Made by a program: the position numbers and the translations under genes
Part shown: positions 21,468-30,507 of the stretch, in pieces
Position numbering within the stretch: position 1 is the first letter of the stretch
Layout: every line of letters begins with the position of its first letter
The notes under the pieces: generated by a model
What the model was told of the DNA's origin: nothing
Databases searched by the model: none
The model's input: the letters and a program-made list of their open reading frames with translations, nothing else
Assembly (NCBI GenBank): GCA_902984215.1
Contig: CADWAF010002106.1
Location: 108,398 to 172,397, forward strand
Direction: 5' to 3'
DNA length: 64,000 nt
DNA from: Willaertia magna
Lineage: Eukaryota > Heterolobosea > Eutetramitea > Acrasida > Naegleriidae

Positions 21468-22265
21468 TTACTTTATAAATATTAATTGAGTATTATTTAA
21501 TAAAGAATAAAAAGTATTTTCATCACTATAAGGATATATTATTAAAAATTCTTCTAACGTTAATGTAAATTTCCATTCAACTATTTTTGCCTCTAAATTC
21601 CATTTCTTTAATTGAAATGTAATATTATCACTTTCATTTCTTTGAAAATAACATAATAATAATGGTAAATCTATTTTATTATAAAACATTTTTAAAAAGT
21701 AAAATGTTGAGAAGAAATCATCATATAACTTTTTATCATAAAGACAATCTGTAGCTATGATAAGGTCAGGGGTAAGGTTTGTTTGTAAAGATTTATCATT
21801 TAAAAAGTAAGTGAAATTATATCCCCAATCTAAAGGTATTATTTTAAATTGATTTTCATTAATTTTATTTAATTTTAATTGGTTGTCACAGCGTTGTAAA
21901 AAATGTTCATCTAATTTGTCTGTTAAAATTGAAATGTGATTTTCGTTTAATTTACAATGTAATAATGAAGGTAATGCTAATCCACAACCTAATTCTAAAA
22001 TGATTTTAGGATATTTATTTAAAGAAAAGTCATCATTATTCCAATCTTTTTTATTGTACATGTAATTTAAATAATTTGTTAAAATAATTGAACATTGCCA
22101 TAAATAATCTCCAGTTTGGGTTAAACTTTCTGACGAAATTGTTGAATTTAATTTTATTTCTATTTTATCATTTAGCTTATTAAATGTTAAAGTTTGAATA
22201 AAAGAAAAATTCTTCTCATCATCTTCGGAATCAATAAGTTCTTCATCATCATTGAAAGACAACAT
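21468..22265 (-). CDS. METTL23-like protein methyltransferase
   Basis: A 265-residue ORF with a class I SAM-dependent fold of the Methyltransf_16 family. Motif I is ILELGCGLALPSLL, the acidic motif II region is ISILTDK, and post-motif positions PLDWG and PDLIIATDCLYD match the group. The LDWG plus DCLY pattern is closest to METTL23 (histone arginine methylation reported in mammals). METTL21/22-type lysine methyltransferases are alternatives. The N-terminus is acidic and disordered. It is convergent with the coiled-coil gene, with only four bases between stop codons. Confidence 0.75.
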   Translation of the reverse strand: MLSFNDDEELIDSEDDEKNFSFIQTLTFNKLNDKIEIKLNSTISSESLTQTGDYLWQCSIILTNYLNYMYNKKDWNNDDFSLNKYPKIILELGCGLALPSLLHCKLNENHISILTDKLDEHFLQRCDNQLKLNKINENQFKIIPLDWGYNFTYFLNDKSLQTNLTPDLIIATDCLYDKKLYDDFFSTFYFLKMFYNKIDLPLLLCYFQRNESDNITFQLKKWNLEAKIVEWKFTLTLEEFLIIYPYSDENTFYSLLNNTQLIFIK

Positions 22266-22284
22266 TTTTTAAAAAAATCAAAAA

Positions 22285-22687
22285 ATGCAAAAACCAACAT
22301 CAACACCAACAACTGTTCTAGAACCATTAGATTTAATAAGACTTTCATTAGATGAACAAGTATATATTAAATTGAAAGGAGATCGTGAATTACGTGGAAT
22401 TCTTCATGTACGTTATTTCTAAATAATTTCCGATTATAATTATTACTTTTTAACAGGCTTATGATAAACATTTAAATATGGTTCTAGGAAATGTTGAAGA
22501 AACAATAAATGAAATTGATATTAATGAAGAAACTAATGAACAAGTCATCAAGGTAAGTAAATTCTTTATTAAAGAAATAAAAATTTAATTTAAATTGTAG
22601 ACAACGAAACGAAAGATAGGAATGCTTTTCTTAAGAGGTGATGGTGTTATATTAATTTCTCCACCACCAAACTTTAGAAATTTATAA
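22285..22687 (+). CDS. LSM3: LSM3, Sm-like RNA-binding protein
   Basis: Three exons (22285-22407, 22457-22552, 22601-22687) give 101 residues; each piece is short and easily missed. LSM3 is a subunit of the Lsm1-7 ring (mRNA decay) and the Lsm2-8 ring (U6 snRNA). The N-terminus ([20 protein letters not shown]), the Sm1 motif ending [19 protein letters not shown], the VEET insert and the Sm2 motif ([13 protein letters not shown]) all match LSM3 specifically rather than other Lsm proteins. It is divergent from the METTL23-like gene with about 20 bp between ATGs. Confidence 0.95.
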
Positions 22688-22797
22688 AAAATTTATTTTG
22701 TTTAAACCTATTTTTACAAATAATTAAAAAATAAAAAAACAATTTTGTAAACTTTTAATTGAACCAGTTTCAAAAAATAAAAAATTAAATAAAAAAA

Positions 22798-23721
22798 ATG
22801 AGTAATACGGGCTATAGAGATTTTGGATCAAAACCTGGATCGGGAGGTGTCGCAAGTCAATCTGTTGCAAACATTCAAAGAAGAGAAAGATTACAACAAT
22901 TAGCACTTGAAACAATTGATTTAGAAAAAGATCCATATTTATTAAAAAACCATTTAGGAAAATATGAATGTAAATTATGTTTAACATTACATAGTACAAT
23001 AGGTAATTATCTTGCCCATACACAAGGTAGAAGACATAAATATAATTTACAAAAGAGAATGATAAGAGAACAAAAAGATAATGATATTGGTAAATCATCT
23101 CAAGGAATACAAAAACAAAAAATCTTTAGAAAAACTTTAAAAATTGGTAGACCAGGATACACAGTTGTAAAAAGAATTAATCCTGAATCAAAACAAAAAT
23201 CATTAGTTTTTCAAATTCAATATCCAGAAATTGAAAAAGAATTACAACCTAGATTTAGAGTAATGAGTTCATTTGAACAAAAGAAAGAACCACCTAATCC
23301 AAAATATCAATATTTATTATTTGCTGCAGAACCTTATGAAACTATTGCTTTTAAAATACCAAATAAACCTATTGATAGAAGTGAAGGAAAGTTAATTTCT
23401 GATTGGGATAAAGAGAAATGTATATTTACTTTGAAATTACATTTTCAAAAGGATCAAGATACAACTCAACTTAAGAAACCAATACCACCACCAATTCCTC
23501 CACCAAATGCAAGTATTCCTTCATCTTCAGGTATTATTATACCTCCTCCTGTTGCAGGTTTAGGTAATAGTTCGGGTCTTCCTGTTAATCCTAGGTTTAT
23601 TCCCCCTCCAGTTTTAAGTGGTGTTAGACCTCCAATGATGGTTGTTCCTCCACCTCCTAATAAGGGTGGTGTTGTTCCTCCTGGTGTGAAATTACCTCCT
23701 CCGCCACCTAGGAAACAATAA
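22798..23721 (+). CDS. SF3A2: Splicing factor 3A subunit 2
   Basis: A 307-residue intronless ORF. The N-terminus (GSKPGSGGVASQS, NIQRRERLQQLALETIDLEKDPY) and the C2H2 zinc finger (YECKLCLTLHSTIGNYLAHTQGRRH read in parts) are diagnostic of SF3A2/Prp11. A conserved beta domain (RPGYTVVK) and the Pro-rich C-terminus with PPPP tracts follow. SF3A2 is part of the U2 snRNP that selects the branch site. It lies next to LSM3, so two spliceosomal genes are adjacent here by position. Confidence 0.96.
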   Translation: MSNTGYRDFGSKPGSGGVASQSVANIQRRERLQQLALETIDLEKDPYLLKNHLGKYECKLCLTLHSTIGNYLAHTQGRRHKYNLQKRMIREQKDNDIGKSSQGIQKQKIFRKTLKIGRPGYTVVKRINPESKQKSLVFQIQYPEIEKELQPRFRVMSSFEQKKEPPNPKYQYLLFAAEPYETIAFKIPNKPIDRSEGKLISDWDKEKCIFTLKLHFQKDQDTTQLKKPIPPPIPPPNASIPSSSGIIIPPPVAGLGNSSGLPVNPRFIPPPVLSGVRPPMMVVPPPPNKGGVVPPGVKLPPPPPRKQ

Positions 23722-23733
23722 TTTAATGTAAAA

Positions 23734-24105
23734 TTAATGTTTTGATTCTTTTACATGACTTTTGAAAGTTTGGAATGATTTAGTTAATTTTATCAATTCT
23801 TGATTTAATTCATTGGCTTGTTTTCTTACCGTGTCCCTTTCCTTTTTCTTTTCATTTATTACTTCCTTTGCATTTGTTAAAAAGAAAACATTACCTCTTT
23901 GTTGGTATAATTTATGGGGTTGTTTACCCGATAATTCAAAATTTAGAAGGGTATCTAAAGTAAATACCTTCTCATTCAATAAAGTTGCTTTTTCTTGTAA
24001 ATCTGGCATTCTAATCCAATTATCTATTTGTTTATAAAATTCTTGTTCTTGTTTTGCAGTAAAACTACCTTCATCTTCACCAAAAGAAACTTTCTTTTTA
24101 GACAT
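23734..24105 (-). CDS. Prefoldin beta-like small coiled-coil protein
   Basis: A 123-residue ORF. Two helices flank a short hairpin-like segment (LYQQRGNVFFLTNAKEVI) that resembles the beta-prefoldin pattern xYxxVGxxFxL, and the C-terminal helix is a long charged coiled coil. A PFDN1- or ASDURF-like subunit of a prefoldin or R2TP-associated complex is the best guess. Sequence signal is weak because such helices are low in information. It is convergent with SF3A2 (12 bp apart). Confidence 0.5.
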   Translation of the reverse strand: MSKKKVSFGEDEGSFTAKQEQEFYKQIDNWIRMPDLQEKATLLNEKVFTLDTLLNFELSGKQPHKLYQQRGNVFFLTNAKEVINEKKKERDTVRKQANELNQELIKLTKSFQTFKSHVKESKH

Positions 24106-24164
24106 TTTTTATTAAATTATAATTTTTATTACAACAAAATTTAATTTGTGGTAATATTGTAAAA

Positions 24165-25043
24165 TTACATCTCTACATCAGAAGAGTTTTCTTCTTGTTG
24201 AATATTCTCCTTATTACTGTCTGTCATATCTTCATCTACACCAAAATCATCATCTGTGGCATATAAAATCTTTTGAATGTCCCTAACAAATGCTAAGTGT
24301 TGGGTGGAGGTATTTGGATTATCTTCTACGTCTTGTGTATATATTTCAATATCTCTTAGTTTTTTAAAATAAAAGTCTCTTTCTCTTTCAATATTTTCAA
24401 TTTTTAATTGGAGTGAAGCAATTTGAGCAGCTAAGAGCTTTGTCTTACTATTATTATCCTTTGTGCCTCTTGTTGTGGTAACGTTATTCCTCACAGAAAT
24501 TTTACTATTTGTTGTCATATTAGAAAGAGTAGAACTATTCAATAAAGTATTATTTGGATTTAATGGTTTTCGTGTTGTTGTACCATTGAGATTAAGGGTG
24601 GAAGACTGGGTACCTTTAGAATTTTGAGATTTATATTCCTTTATCGCTGCTTTCCTTCTACCTACTGCATCGTATTCATTTCCTTGAAAGGTGGTATCAA
24701 AATAACGTTTCATCCATTGAAGAAACTCCAAATTGTCTTGATATTTTCCTTTGATTAATTTATTAACATCAATTATCTTGTCTATATTCAATTTTGCAAA
24801 AATTCCCTGTAGAATTTTATAGTTTTTAATATATTCATAATCAAATTTAGCTTCAAAATTAACTTTACCCAAAGGAACAACCCCTGGATATAAACAATCC
24901 ATTATTTGGCAGGCAGCAGCTCCCGAACATGTTTGCTCTATTCTATCGTATCCAAATTTAAAGAAATCATTTAACCAAGCTAAAAGTTCTTTTCTATTCA
25001 CAAAGTAAGCTTCATTCATCATCCCTATGACTCGTTCTGGCAT
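24165..25043 (-). CDS. EB1: EB1 microtubule plus-end binding protein
   Basis: A 292-residue ORF with the EB1 architecture. An N-terminal calponin-homology domain (RKELLAWLNDFF, QTCSGAAACQIMDCLYPG, VNFEAKFDYEYIKNYKILQ, NLEFLQWMKRYFD; about 12-120) binds the microtubule plus end. A Ser/Thr/Asn-rich linker follows, then the EB homology coiled coil (RERDFYFKKLRDIE; about 205-250) and an acidic tail. The usual C-terminal EEY/F that recruits CAP-Gly partners is absent (it ends SSDVEM). An E2F-like GGCGGGAA lies 29 bp upstream. Confidence 0.95.
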   Translation of the reverse strand: MPERVIGMMNEAYFVNRKELLAWLNDFFKFGYDRIEQTCSGAAACQIMDCLYPGVVPLGKVNFEAKFDYEYIKNYKILQGIFAKLNIDKIIDVNKLIKGKYQDNLEFLQWMKRYFDTTFQGNEYDAVGRRKAAIKEYKSQNSKGTQSSTLNLNGTTTRKPLNPNNTLLNSSTLSNMTTNSKISVRNNVTTTRGTKDNNSKTKLLAAQIASLQLKIENIERERDFYFKKLRDIEIYTQDVEDNPNTSTQHLAFVRDIQKILYATDDDFGVDEDMTDSNKENIQQEENSSDVEM

Positions 25044-25071
25044 TTTTATTTTGAAATAAACTGAAACTGAA

Positions 25072-25079
25072 GGCGGGAA
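25072..25079 (-). promoter_or_regulatory. E2F-like site TTCCCGCC
   Basis: It reads GGCGGGAA on the plus strand. It lies 29 bp upstream of the EB1 ATG and 60 bp upstream of the divergent gene at 25139. TTCCCGCC is a classical E2F core. Confidence 0.45.
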
Positions 25080-25138
25080 TAATTGGAGGGAGTTTTTTAA
25101 CGTTAAAATTTACAGAAATTTTAGACAAAAAAATTCTT

Positions 25139-27214
25139 ATGACCTCCCCTTTCACTTCTCTTCCTCCTTTTTTAATTGATAAATCTTCAAATAATAAGTT
25201 AACAAAAGATGAAATACCATTAAATATATCACCAATTCCAAAGAATATTTATGTTGGTAACAATTCTTCGGAAATATCCCTACACAACAGCCAAGTTAAA
25301 TCTATAAAAGCATCTCCCAGACAAACGAATAAATTACCTTCCACCAAGAGTGTTGTCAATACACCAAATAAAACAAGCACAAAAAAAATTAATTTGCATG
25401 AATTACTTAAAAACAGAAAAGAAAAACAAACTTCTCCTAACATTACCAGCCAAAGAGAAAAGGCGCTTTCGTTTGATATTCCTGCAATTGAAAATAGAGT
25501 GAAAAATAATGACCTACCACCATCCAGCAAAAACCATGAAAAACAAAGTGATATTGTAGAAAACAAAGAAAAGGCAAATATTATTGGTTCATTTTCTTCT
25601 CCAATATCTTACCTATTATTTACAATTGACAACAATAAGGTACAACAAGTAGGATCTAGAGATGTTATATTAGACGAGGATATCCAAGACAAAACAACTG
25701 AAACTACTGGGAAGAGGGAATCACAAGAACAAAATACAATAAATGAGGAAAAACAAGATATTAAGGATGATGATTTTGTAAATATTATAGAAGAAGATAC
25801 TCCAATTCCAACAGAGAATGAGACCACAAAAGATGAAATCTTAGAACCTAGTCTTGAGTTGGAAAAAGAGACTGTTGAAGAATTTTTATCAATTTCCAGC
25901 AACTCACCACAAATATCAATACAAGAAGAAAAGCAATGGACTCCAAACGCAAAGGGAATGTTTAATGAAGAGTTAAGTTTTTTTGAAGAAAGGACACCAA
26001 AATCTACTGAACACAAACAAGTACAAATCCCTGAGCTTCAAGAAAAATTGTTTAGTGATGAAGAAATAGAAAAAGAACAACGTTCCCTTGAAAAAACAGA
26101 CGAAGAATTTCAAATAGGTTTATTTATGCTAGAGAGAAAAAAGGAAACCTACACTCCACTTACACCAGTTGTCTCTGTCTCACCACTAAACAAATCTCTT
26201 GATTATCTAGATGAAACCAAAGATTCATCAAAGCAGGGTATCAACGCAGATTTAAGCCCAAACTCTATTCTGAAAACTACCGATAAACCAAGTCTTCCTA
26301 AATTTCTTTCACCCCAAATTTTCAAAACTGACAGTACATTAAAATCAAAGAATCAAAATACAATAGAGGAAGAGAGCAACCAAATTTCCCAATGGAGGAT
26401 TACACAAGGGAGATGGAAGAAGTTTGTAGCATCAAATTTGCTGTCTAAAGAAACAATTAAATTACTGTCTAATGAGTTTGTGTTTGACAATTTCAAGGAA
26501 TATGAAGATGAGAAAAAGGAAGATTTTATTGAAGAAACTGATATAAGTAGCTTTACGGAAACTATTGATGTTAGAAAAGAAAGAACTGCAACTATAGTCA
26601 ATTTGGACAGGGACAATCAGTCAGTGCAATCTAATGCATCAACGTCAAAGGGACAGAAAATCAAATCATTATTATCTCTTTACGACACTAATATTGAATT
26701 AAAGAATGAGAACGGTACCAAAAGATCTACAATTAAATTTGAGCTCACTGCTAACTTTATTAAGGCAATGAAAGGAAGTCAGGTTTGGTTAGAGTTTATA
26801 AACAGAGAAAATGACGTTATTAAAGCTATGCAAAACGGTGTTACGGTTTTCAAAAATACTCCAAAGGGAAAAGTTCACACAAGATTTTTGTTTGTGGACA
26901 ACAACTTAAAAGAGTTAATATGGTGTGACAGTGAAAAAAAGAAATTACAACCTCAGCGATCATCTAGAAGAGTGAAATTAAACGAAGTTTTTTCATTGAA
27001 GTTTTTGGAATTACCAAACGACGTTGCCAAGGTTTTTGGAGTGTCAGTTTCATCGATGTCATCTCCTGAAAAGAAATTCTTTGGACTAATTGTAAGCTCT
27101 AACTCAAGAATAACCGAATTTATTTTAAATACAACATATCCCTCAATATTAGAAATAGTTAGTGGAATTGCTTTTGCTTCTCATAGAGCCTCACATGTGG
27201 ATTCACAGCTCTAA
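25139..27214 (+). CDS. Disordered protein with C-terminal PH-like domain
   Basis: A 691-residue ORF. The first 500 residues are low-complexity and rich in Ser, Glu, Lys and Pro, with repeated (S/T)P dipeptides such as YTPLTPVVSVSPL that could be CDK or MAPK sites. Residues about 545-690 form a PH-like domain: NGVTVFKNTPKG, HTRFLFVDNNLKELIWCD, then FSLKFLELP. This resembles PH domains of the PLC/Mcp5 type that bind phosphoinositides or act as cortical anchors. It is divergent from EB1 over a shared E2F-like site, so a cell-division or cortical microtubule role is a reasonable guess. Confidence 0.65.
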   Translation: MTSPFTSLPPFLIDKSSNNKLTKDEIPLNISPIPKNIYVGNNSSEISLHNSQVKSIKASPRQTNKLPSTKSVVNTPNKTSTKKINLHELLKNRKEKQTSPNITSQREKALSFDIPAIENRVKNNDLPPSSKNHEKQSDIVENKEKANIIGSFSSPISYLLFTIDNNKVQQVGSRDVILDEDIQDKTTETTGKRESQEQNTINEEKQDIKDDDFVNIIEEDTPIPTENETTKDEILEPSLELEKETVEEFLSISSNSPQISIQEEKQWTPNAKGMFNEELSFFEERTPKSTEHKQVQIPELQEKLFSDEEIEKEQRSLEKTDEEFQIGLFMLERKKETYTPLTPVVSVSPLNKSLDYLDETKDSSKQGINADLSPNSILKTTDKPSLPKFLSPQIFKTDSTLKSKNQNTIEEESNQISQWRITQGRWKKFVASNLLSKETIKLLSNEFVFDNFKEYEDEKKEDFIEETDISSFTETIDVRKERTATIVNLDRDNQSVQSNASTSKGQKIKSLLSLYDTNIELKNENGTKRSTIKFELTANFIKAMKGSQVWLEFINRENDVIKAMQNGVTVFKNTPKGKVHTRFLFVDNNLKELIWCDSEKKKLQPQRSSRRVKLNEVFSLKFLELPNDVAKVFGVSVSSMSSPEKKFFGLIVSSNSRITEFILNTTYPSILEIVSGIAFASHRASHVDSQL

Positions 27215-27246
27215 GGATTTAATTTGCTTCTAAGGAAGTACTGGTT

Positions 27247-27307
27247 AAACCGTAAACCGGAGGTACAATAAAAAACCGGTGAAGTCCACATTCCAAAAAC
27301 AAAACCG
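27247..27307 (+). promoter_or_regulatory. Cluster of four AAACCG boxes
   Basis: AAACCG occurs at 27247, 27254, 27273 and 27302, the middle two extended to AAACCGG, all within 100 bp upstream of the ATG at 27349. Such a cluster in AT-rich DNA suggests bound protein; AACCGG-type boxes are used by Myb and Grainyhead/CP2 factors in other eukaryotes. Confidence 0.4.
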
Positions 27308-27348
27308 AAACTTTTATTTGAATTTGTTACAAAGACAATCTAAAAATA

Positions 27349-28194
27349 ATGGAAGAAGACCATCTCTCCGACGTAGACACTTCTGAACATTTAATTGCAG
27401 ATGAAGAACATCTGTTAGATATTTTAATAATGCACTTAGAACAATTAAATAATAGTATAAATAAATTAGTTCAGTTAGTTTCGAACATAGGCTCGGAAAA
27501 AGATTCCTTGACCATAAGAAAACAAATTAAAGAAGAAAAACAATTCGCGTTTTCTGTTTCAAAAGAATTACACGAATTAATTTATTCTACCCCAAATATA
27601 TATGAAAATCATTACAAAATACTATTAAATAAATTAAATAAATTATTTAAAGATGTAAAACAATTAGAAGAACAATATCCCGAAAAAAATTTACAAAAGA
27701 AACAAGAAGAGAAAAAAGTTAATGTAACTTCTTCATGGCCTTTTATACCTCTAAGAAAAAGAAATAAACAAGAAAGTAACAAACACTCTGAAAATAATCA
27801 TGATCTATCGGAGCAGAAACATCAAGACTATGAAGAAATAATGAAACGTATCGAAGAAGTAGAAGAAGGTGACGAAAAAGACAGCAATGCATTACTTACT
27901 GGAAGTATAAATAATGAAACTTTAGAAATACCTAACCAACAACAAACAGATCTTCAACAAACCTCCCTTAAACAATATGGAATTGGTACTGCCACTGCTA
28001 TAGGTTTAGGCTTAGTAGTTGGCGGCATAATTGGTGGTCCAGTAGGTGTGTATGTAGGTGGTAAAATAGGGGCTAGTGTTGTTTCAACTGTTGGGATAGG
28101 GTCAAGTGTTGGAATGATATTGGGTGGTGCCACGAGCTTAGTTGCGAATTCGTTTAAAGGTAAAAAAGAAGAAGAACAAAAGAAAGAAGAATAA
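27349..28194 (+). CDS. Syntaxin-like Habc protein with glycine-zipper hairpin, no visible SNARE motif
   Basis: A 281-residue ORF. Residues about 22-115 match the syntaxin Habc domain, including INKLVQLVSNIGSEKDSLTIR (in parts), a second helix rich in K/E and a third (LLNKLNKLFKDVKQLEEQ). The C-terminus (about 212-268) is a double hydrophobic hairpin with regular glycines (GGIIGGPVGVYVGGKIG), like the syntaxin 17 membrane hairpin, and ends in a Lys/Glu tail. Between them lies a polar linker, but I find no 60-residue SNARE heptad region with a central Gln. The protein could regulate fusion without forming a four-helix bundle, or the SNARE motif may be highly divergent. Confidence 0.65.
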   Translation: MEEDHLSDVDTSEHLIADEEHLLDILIMHLEQLNNSINKLVQLVSNIGSEKDSLTIRKQIKEEKQFAFSVSKELHELIYSTPNIYENHYKILLNKLNKLFKDVKQLEEQYPEKNLQKKQEEKKVNVTSSWPFIPLRKRNKQESNKHSENNHDLSEQKHQDYEEIMKRIEEVEEGDEKDSNALLTGSINNETLEIPNQQQTDLQQTSLKQYGIGTATAIGLGLVVGGIIGGPVGVYVGGKIGASVVSTVGIGSSVGMILGGATSLVANSFKGKKEEEQKKEE

Positions 28195-28239
28195 TTGTAT
28201 TATATTGTAAATAATAATTAAAAATGTAAATATTATAAT

Positions 28240-28950
28240 TTATTTTTTATAAATATTATAGAATTCGTGATCTTTCCAGGTATTTAAAATATTTTCTTTA
28301 TCTTCATAACTTACAATCTTTAAACCCCACTCTAGTTGACCAAATAATTTATTGGCCAAATGGTTTTCAGGATTTAGATTTGTTGACAGTGTTTCTAAAT
28401 ATTTAAATAAATTTGGAATTAAATCTTTGTAGTTTCTTAAATAATTTATAATTTCTTCAACTTTTTCAAATTTAACATTACTTAACAAGCTTGCATGATA
28501 ATCGTTTTTGGTTCTCAATTTTTTGTGCTTTCCCTTTTCTTTGTAAATTTCAACATACTCTCCAATGGCATTAATTAATTGATATAGATAGTTACTTTTA
28601 AAGTTAAATCTTAGATCAAGCAATTTGTTATTGTTTTCATCTAATGAAATTCTATGTTGTAAATTAATTTCTTGTAAAATAGTTGTTTCAGTTTTCAAAT
28701 AGTTTTGCAAAAAAAATTTCAAAGGATTCAATTCACTCTCGCCCAATTCAACAAAACCTATTAATGTAACATGAAATAAATTACCCCAAATATTTTGATT
28801 TCCGAAATCTAAGTTATTAGATTGATTAATTGATTTAAATTTATTTATTAAATTTTGAAAAAATATTATTTCGTGAAATAACAAATTATTATTATTCGTA
28901 TCATTGATGCAAGGAACAAAATACAACCCGCACAAACGTTTTCCACACAT
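28240..28950 (-). CDS. 2H phosphoesterase-like protein
   Basis: A 236-residue ORF starting at ATG 28950 (MCGKRLCGLYFVP, A-run before it). The frame extends upstream with hydrophobic residues but without a better start. Two H-x-[TS]-hydrophobic motifs, FHVTLIGF (about residue 58) and YHASLLSN (about residue 147), are the signature of the 2H phosphoesterase (LigT/CPDase) superfamily, whose members act on 2',3'-cyclic or 1'',2''-cyclic phosphates and on RNA ends. The spacing and the leading core strand (LCGLYFVP) fit. The exact substrate is unknown. The gene is divergent from a spliced tRNA-Tyr 94 bp away. Confidence 0.65.
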   Translation of the reverse strand: MCGKRLCGLYFVPCINDTNNNNLLFHEIIFFQNLINKFKSINQSNNLDFGNQNIWGNLFHVTLIGFVELGESELNPLKFFLQNYLKTETTILQEINLQHRISLDENNNKLLDLRFNFKSNYLYQLINAIGEYVEIYKEKGKHKKLRTKNDYHASLLSNVKFEKVEEIINYLRNYKDLIPNLFKYLETLSTNLNPENHLANKLFGQLEWGLKIVSYEDKENILNTWKDHEFYNIYKK

Positions 28951-29043
28951 TTTTAACTCCAACAAAAGTACAACCCAATTTTTACAACGCCACAATTGCT
29001 TGCGAAGAATTATTAACATTGAGCTGTATCAATAAGATACAAC

Positions 29044-29128
29044 ACCGATGATAGCTCAGCTGGTAGAGCATGGGACTGTAGAAGCAAACTGTTATCCTGT
29101 GGTCGGCGGTTCGATTCCGTCTCACCGG
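29044..29128 (+). tRNA. tRNA-Tyr(GTA) with 12-nt intron
   Basis: A cloverleaf folds with acceptor CCGATGA/TCACCGG (one A-C mismatch), D arm GCTC-GAGC, anticodon loop CTGTAGA (GTA at 29077-29079), T arm GGCGG-TTCGATT-CCGTC and discriminator A. The 85 nt equal 73 plus a 12-nt intron at 29081-29092 between positions 37 and 38, the canonical site for eukaryotic tRNA-Tyr introns. Boxes A (TAGCTCAGCTGG) and B (GGTTCGATTCC) are present, and a T-run at 29132 provides the Pol III terminator. Confidence 0.93.
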
Positions 29129-29217
29129 ATAATTTTTTTACAAAACATAAAATCGTAAAACGCAAGATCAAGCGTAGTAATGAATTTCATAAAAATTTTT
29201 AATTTATTAATTTGGAA

Positions 29218-30438
29218 TCATTGAAACTCTTCGTTTTGGACAACCAAGAATGGTTTGCATATCTGTTGTTTGTTGTTTTTAAAGTATACGCCTGGAAACA
29301 TTGCACCTCTCACTACAACCCTTGTTCCTGCATCATCTGACAAATTATAAACATCTGCTTTCTCTTCTATATTTTTTGTCTCATCTTGTTGTTGAAGAAA
29401 TTGTTCTGCTTCTTCGTAATCGAAAGTCATTTCACTTGATGATAATTTCATATTGAAAATAATGGTAATTAAAGTAGTTAAATCTTCATCCTCAATCATT
29501 TCATTTCCATAACTTTTTCTAAAATGGTCGCAAGCAGGTTCAAAAGCCTCAGAAATCATCTCTTTTATAAATCTTCTTGGAAGATCATGAATTAAATTGT
29601 CAATTCTGGGCCATTCCAAGATATCTCCAGTAGGAGACTTGCAATATTGTTGTACTACTTGGTTAAGCATTTGTTGGGTATATACCTTTTTTTCATTCAA
29701 TCCTTTCTCAACAATATAATCAATTTCTTTCAACATGGTATAACATTGATTGCTTAATTTAACAACATTAAAATTCGAATTTTGCATCTTTTCCATCCAT
29801 TGACATAAAGTTTTGGTAAATCCATTAATTTCTAAAATTAACTCATCAGAAAGCAATACAGGCAAATTCAAATTCATTCCATGTGTTTTCTTTGGCTTTA
29901 ATTGTTCATTTTGATGTTTTCTATTTTCTTTTTCTAATTGGTCAATTTTTTGTAACAACTTTTGAACATTTTCTTCACTTTGGAGGTATTTTTCATTTAA
30001 ATTCGATAATTTCTGTTGTAAATTTTGCGTTTCTTTATCTAGTCCTTTGTTTCTTTCTTCCAATTTACTTTTTTCTTCTTTCATGGCTGTTAATTGCACC
30101 TTTATTTTCTTATATTTATTCATGTACTCCATAGTTGGATGTAAATTATTGAAATCATTAATTAACTTTTTATTCCCTTGAAACATGGCACAACATAAAC
30201 ACTCGACTTTGTTTCCTTTCTCTTCTGCATCTTCATTATCCTTCTTCTTTTTTTTTTTGCTCTCATCTTCTTGTTCAATGCTGTTATTTCTTTTGATATT
30301 TTGTGGTTCTTCATTGTTTTGTTCTTCTTGTTGGGTTAGATCGTAAACAGGAGGTGAATTGCTGTTTTCATCATTAATTAATGACACAACTTCTTCAATA
30401 CTTTGTTCGCAGGCAACATATGTGCTTTGATTTGGCAT
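29218..30438 (-). CDS. Coiled-coil protein with unknown C-terminal domain
   Basis: A 406-residue ORF ending in TGA. The N-terminal 80 residues are acidic and then Lys-rich (a KKKKKK run suits nuclear import). A CLCCAMF motif precedes a long coiled coil (about 115-195, heptads with Leu, Glu, Lys). The C-terminal 200 residues look globular and helical, with WPRIDNLIHDLPRRF and ending near GVYFKN. I recognise no family. The Lys run lies in the spacer rather than in the folded part. It is divergent from the HSPA12-like gene. Confidence 0.6.
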   Translation of the reverse strand: MPNQSTYVACEQSIEEVVSLINDENSNSPPVYDLTQQEEQNNEEPQNIKRNNSIEQEDESKKKKKKDNEDAEEKGNKVECLCCAMFQGNKKLINDFNNLHPTMEYMNKYKKIKVQLTAMKEEKSKLEERNKGLDKETQNLQQKLSNLNEKYLQSEENVQKLLQKIDQLEKENRKHQNEQLKPKKTHGMNLNLPVLLSDELILEINGFTKTLCQWMEKMQNSNFNVVKLSNQCYTMLKEIDYIVEKGLNEKKVYTQQMLNQVVQQYCKSPTGDILEWPRIDNLIHDLPRRFIKEMISEAFEPACDHFRKSYGNEMIEDEDLTTLITIIFNMKLSSSEMTFDYEEAEQFLQQQDETKNIEEKADVYNLSDDAGTRVVVRGAMFPGVYFKNNKQQICKPFLVVQNEEFQ

Positions 30439-30507
30439 TCTTTTTGTGAAATGTGTGATTTCAGCTGAAATCAGTCAATTTCAAAACAAAAAAAATATCA
30501 AAAGCCA

